Assembly: GCF_016469035.1 (NCBI RefSeq)
Contig: NZ_JAEHJZ010000036.1
Coordinates: forward strand, 72,475 to 136,474
Source: Gelidibacter salicanalis
Lineage (GTDB): Bacteria; Bacteroidota; Bacteroidia; Flavobacteriales; Flavobacteriaceae
Length of the DNA: 64,000 nt
Direction of reading: 5' to 3'
In this document: piece by piece, positions 61,224-64,000 of the stretch
Layout of the letters: each line of letters starts with the position of its first letter
Numbering within the stretch: the first letter of the stretch is position 1
Notes under the pieces: generated by a model
Databases searched by the model: none
What the model saw: the letters and a program-made list of their open reading frames with translations, nothing else
Told to the model about the DNA's origin: nothing
Program-made: the position numbers and the translations under genes

Positions 61224-62816
61224 TTAGTTTTTCCAATGCCAGTATTCAATAAAATCAGTAACGGGCCAATTATGTTCGTGGGGTTGCACCTTTTGAGGAC
61301 CAATAATCAGGTTTTCCCGCATAAGAAATAGATGGTCTAGATTAACCAACCACACCCAGGGTGCATCTCCTATATTGGAAAATCCGGTTTTTCCATCCCA
61401 TTGTGCTTTTTTCCAATATAAATTGGCCTGTTCTTGTGATGGGGCCTGGAGTGCCTTTTCAAAATAGGCATCAACCGAATCGTTGGCATAATAATTTACA
61501 TTGTGCAAGCCTCGACCCCGCACTTTACTACTAAAGGCATTGTATAATTCAATCGGATCATGACTGCCCAAACCGAATAAGGTAGCACTGGAATGCATCT
61601 CTTTTTCTATCGCATTCCAGTTCTTGCCTTTCGTCCCTATTTTGAGCCCCAAAGGTTTCATCATATCGGCAAAAGCAATAGACAAGGATTTTCGAATTTG
61701 GTCATTTGCTGGATAATATAAGGTGAACTCTGCTTTAGTTCCTTTCTTTTCACGGATACCATCCTCTTTTACCTTCCAACCAGCGTTCTCTAAAATTTCT
61801 TTGGCTTTTTCTATATCACCATCATTTTTTATCTCCGTCTCAGGATTCCACCAGGGCAAATGGTCTGCTATGGTATACGCCGGTGTTCCATATCCTTTTA
61901 AAACCCCATTGACCAAAGCCTCTCGATCAATCCCAATATTTATGGCTTTCCGGATTGCTATATCTGAGGTCACATTATTCCCAATGGGATGACCGTTCAC
62001 TGTCTTTCCTTCATTTGGCACAAAAGGCAATACTACGCCACGATTATCGGCACTTTTCAAGTTGACAAGCTTCATCCCTTCGACTTTTTGATCAGCCAAT
62101 GTGGGCGAAACCGAGGCGACATCGACCTGACCGGATTTGGCCGCGGCAAAGGCTGCGTCTTGGGATAAAAACAAAAAAGTTAAGTTTTTAAAATAAGGTT
62201 GCTTTCCAAAATAATAAGGATTGGCTTCCAGGATTAATTGTTGTCCTTTATCCCACTGCACCATTTTATAAGGGCCAGAGCCAACCGGATTTTCTTTGTA
62301 TGCTTCGTTATAAGCGTGCTTAGGAACGATACCAAGGCTCACGAGATAAAAAATAAAGGTAGAATTACGTTGTTTTAAGGTAAATTCAACGGTATGATTA
62401 TCAATTTCATCAACCTTTTCCAAGTTGGTGAGGTCAACAACGGACGCACTATTCTTAGCGGTATTAAAAGTAAACACAACATCTTTGGCGGTAAGGGGTT
62501 TTCCATCTGAAAATTGGATGCTATCCCGAAGTGTTATGGTCCATTTCAGACCGCTCTCGCTTACCTTATAATCGATGGCAGCATTAGGTTGAATTTTAAA
62601 ATCTTTATCATATTTTAATAACGTACTTTGAAAAAGAGGCGACCCATATTGCCCCCAACCCGTGGTGGGATCGAAACCGTTATCGGGTTCCCCGCCAATT
62701 GCCAGGACTAAATTGTCCTTTTGCTCTCCTTTTGCGTTATTTTTATCTTGATCTGCACAAGAAATCAATAATACAGCAAGCAGCAGAAATAAGGCCTGCG
62801 TTATTTTCTTATTCAT
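61224..62816 (-). CDS. SBP5-family substrate-binding lipoprotein (nickel/metallophore or peptide)
   Basis: A 530-residue lipoprotein with lipobox LLISC (C20). Family 5 solute-binding features: GGEPDNGFDPTTGWGQYGSP, the DGKPLTAKDVVFTFNTAK block, ENPVGSGPYKM, and a C-terminal PHEHNWPVTDF. The N-terminal pattern and the His-containing C-terminus resemble nickel and nickel-opine binding proteins (NikZ/CntA type) more than di- or oligopeptide binders, in my judgement. It is the first gene of a five-gene importer. Nickel is favoured because a full urease-Hyp-UreH locus lies 14 kb away, but the substrate is not proven. Confidence 0.85.
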   Translation of the reverse strand: MNKKITQALFLLLAVLLISCADQDKNNAKGEQKDNLVLAIGGEPDNGFDPTTGWGQYGSPLFQSTLLKYDKDFKIQPNAAIDYKVSESGLKWTITLRDSIQFSDGKPLTAKDVVFTFNTAKNSASVVDLTNLEKVDEIDNHTVEFTLKQRNSTFIFYLVSLGIVPKHAYNEAYKENPVGSGPYKMVQWDKGQQLILEANPYYFGKQPYFKNLTFLFLSQDAAFAAAKSGQVDVASVSPTLADQKVEGMKLVNLKSADNRGVVLPFVPNEGKTVNGHPIGNNVTSDIAIRKAINIGIDREALVNGVLKGYGTPAYTIADHLPWWNPETEIKNDGDIEKAKEILENAGWKVKEDGIREKKGTKAEFTLYYPANDQIRKSLSIAFADMMKPLGLKIGTKGKNWNAIEKEMHSSATLFGLGSHDPIELYNAFSSKVRGRGLHNVNYYANDSVDAYFEKALQAPSQEQANLYWKKAQWDGKTGFSNIGDAPWVWLVNLDHLFLMRENLIIGPQKVQPHEHNWPVTDFIEYWHWKN

Positions 62817-63000
62817 CGTTTAAATTATCAGGGACGCTTAAAAATTTTTTCAAAAGTAATATTTATTTATGGAATCGTAGTACTATTTTCTGTTTAAGAC
62901 TTAATTAGCCAGTCAAAGACTTAACGTTCTGTATTACAACTTTTTTACCTGTCCAAATTGCCGTTTTTTGGATTTAAATCCAATCATTTTTAGGGCAGAT
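62817..63000. promoter_or_regulatory. Upstream region of the ABC importer
   Basis: A 184-base AT-rich region between the importer and the TonB receptor fragment; it must contain the importer promoter. No exact -33/-7 pair or operator palindrome was found. Confidence 0.35.
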
Positions 63001-63715
63001 ATGGATTTGAACGCTATTCCAATTTCAACTTCCTTCAATAAGACCTATCTGCAGACCAGATAAACAAAAAAAAGACAGGAATATCCCTAGATTTAATGCC
63101 TCCTTAAAAAACAATCTACAATGGAATTCCGTTGAAACCACTATAACCTCAGGCATAGGCTTGAGGCATGACATTATTGATGATGTTGAATTGTCTCATA
63201 CTTTAAACCGAAAAACAACGCTAGACCATCTGAAATTAGGAGACATCAACCAATCCAATTTGTTTGCCTATGTCAATGTCGATTTCGAATTGGGAAATTT
63301 CACCATTGCCCCAGCCCTGCGTTTAGATTATTTTAAATTTATGTACGAAGACCAATTGGCAGAAACCTACACCTTGCAAGCAGAGCAGAAAGCAGTTGTG
63401 AGTCCCAAATTAAATTTTCTCTATAATCCTAACCAAAATTTACAATGGTTCTTAAAGACCGGAATTGGATTTCATTCTAATGACACACGCATAGTGGTAA
63501 AGCAAGAAGGTGAGAAAATTTCACCTAGGGCATACGGAGCCGATTTTGGTTCTATTTATAAACCCATTCCAAAATTAGCGGTCAATTCTGCGTTGTGGAA
63601 TTTGTTTTCTGAACAGGAATTTGTGTATGTAGGTGATGCTGGAATTGTGGAGCCAAGTGGTAAATCTCAGCGCTTTGGGGCAGATTTAGGATTGCTTTAT
63701 CAAGCTGACCTCTAA
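63001..63715 (+). pseudogene. Fragment of a TonB-dependent receptor barrel
   Basis: Beta-barrel segments of a siderophore-type receptor: SFNKTYLQTR (63029-63060, one frame), then in a shifted frame KKDRNIPRFNASLKNNLQWN, SGIGLRHD, APALRLDYFKF and SPKLNFLYNPNQNLQWFLKT. The stretch GFHSNDTRIVV and PRAYGADFGSIYKP follow. It ends in a stop after LLYQADL. Signal peptide, plug and the last third of the barrel are missing, and there is at least one frameshift near 63060. It points away from the ABC importer, and the intact receptor may once have served it. Confidence 0.75.
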
Positions 63716-63787
63716 AAATTTACCGTTTGGGAAGGAATATAAAAACCCAAAAGTTGAAAGGATGGTCGTTGTCTCTGACGATACAAC

Positions 63788-63826
63788 AAAAACCCCCGCA
63801 AACACAATGGTTACGGGGATTTTTAG
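63788..63826. terminator. Bidirectional terminator-like hairpin
   Basis: AAAAACCCCCG (63788-63798) pairs with CGGGGATTTTT (63814-63824, one mismatch) and is followed by T-rich sequence. It lies about 70 bases after the receptor fragment. The remainder to 64000 shows no gene. Confidence 0.7.
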
Positions 63827-64000
63827 TTTTAGCTGACAATTATGCTTTCTGAATTCATCATTTCTACACTTAAAAATAAGCTGGCATTAATAAAAGACAC
63901 CGTATAAGTATGATATATAAACTAAAATTTATTCCCATTTAATTTTTATCATAATTCCCCATTTAGTTAGCCTTACTACACCTTGTAGGATTATTACCAT

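Overview
The window is AT-rich DNA from a member of the Bacteroidota, almost certainly a marine-type Flavobacteriia. The evidence is a SusC/SusD pair with a BACON-type surface lipoprotein, several TonB-dependent receptors with carboxypeptidase-like N-terminal domains, Bacteroidota-type -7 promoter motifs (TAnnTTTG), and a ribonucleotide reductase whose ATP-cone sits on the small subunit. No tRNA, rRNA or CRISPR array was seen.

Layout. 1-2272 (minus): a thiamin operon led by a TPP riboswitch (thiS, then thiC running off the left edge). 2734-16831 (minus): SusC, SusD, BACON lipoprotein, secreted calcineurin-type phosphoesterase, glycerophosphodiester phosphodiesterase and secreted HAD phosphatase, followed by glpD, glpK and glpF. 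A DeoR/GlpR-type regulator diverges from it at 17441. Together these read as a locus that takes up and degrades glycerophosphodiesters or phospholipid head groups: surface binding and import, release of glycerol phosphate or glycerol, then entry into glycolysis. 18429-25214: a secreted esterase, an IS1380 element, a KDPG aldolase fragment and the nrdB-nrdA operon. 25215-31180: a methyltransferase, a cluster of palindromic hairpin repeats, a secreted coiled-coil gene broken by a stop codon and by an IS4-type element, a small outer-membrane protein and an IS5-type remnant. 31181-33157: a SulP transporter preceded by a decayed beta-carbonic anhydrase. 34135-44211 (minus): a complete urease locus (hypA-hypB-urea channel-ureABC, then ureEFGD and a ureH-type nickel permease, then a porin). 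44212-49667: a small secreted protein, IS1595 and IS4 remnants, a LytTR response regulator and a histidine kinase. 50338-56538: an OFA-type MFS transporter, a TonB-dependent receptor, an unknown membrane protein and an IS5 remnant. 56539-64000: a second, ruined copy of the IS4-type element, a five-gene SBP5-type ABC importer (nickel, metallophore or peptide) and a fragment of another TonB-dependent receptor.

Two functional themes stand out. One is the phosphodiester-to-glycerol locus under a GlpR-like regulator. The other is a nickel and urea economy: urea channel, urease and all accessory proteins, HypA/HypB without any hydrogenase in view, a UreH-type nickel permease, an outer-membrane channel and, about 14 kb away, an ABC importer of the family that includes nickel and nickel-metallophore systems.

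The spaces between these blocks hold many dead transposases (IS4, IS5, IS1595 types, and one IS1380 that looks intact) and broken host genes (carbonic anhydrase, KDPG aldolase, TonB receptor, coiled-coil protein). This suggests a region of active insertion and gene loss.
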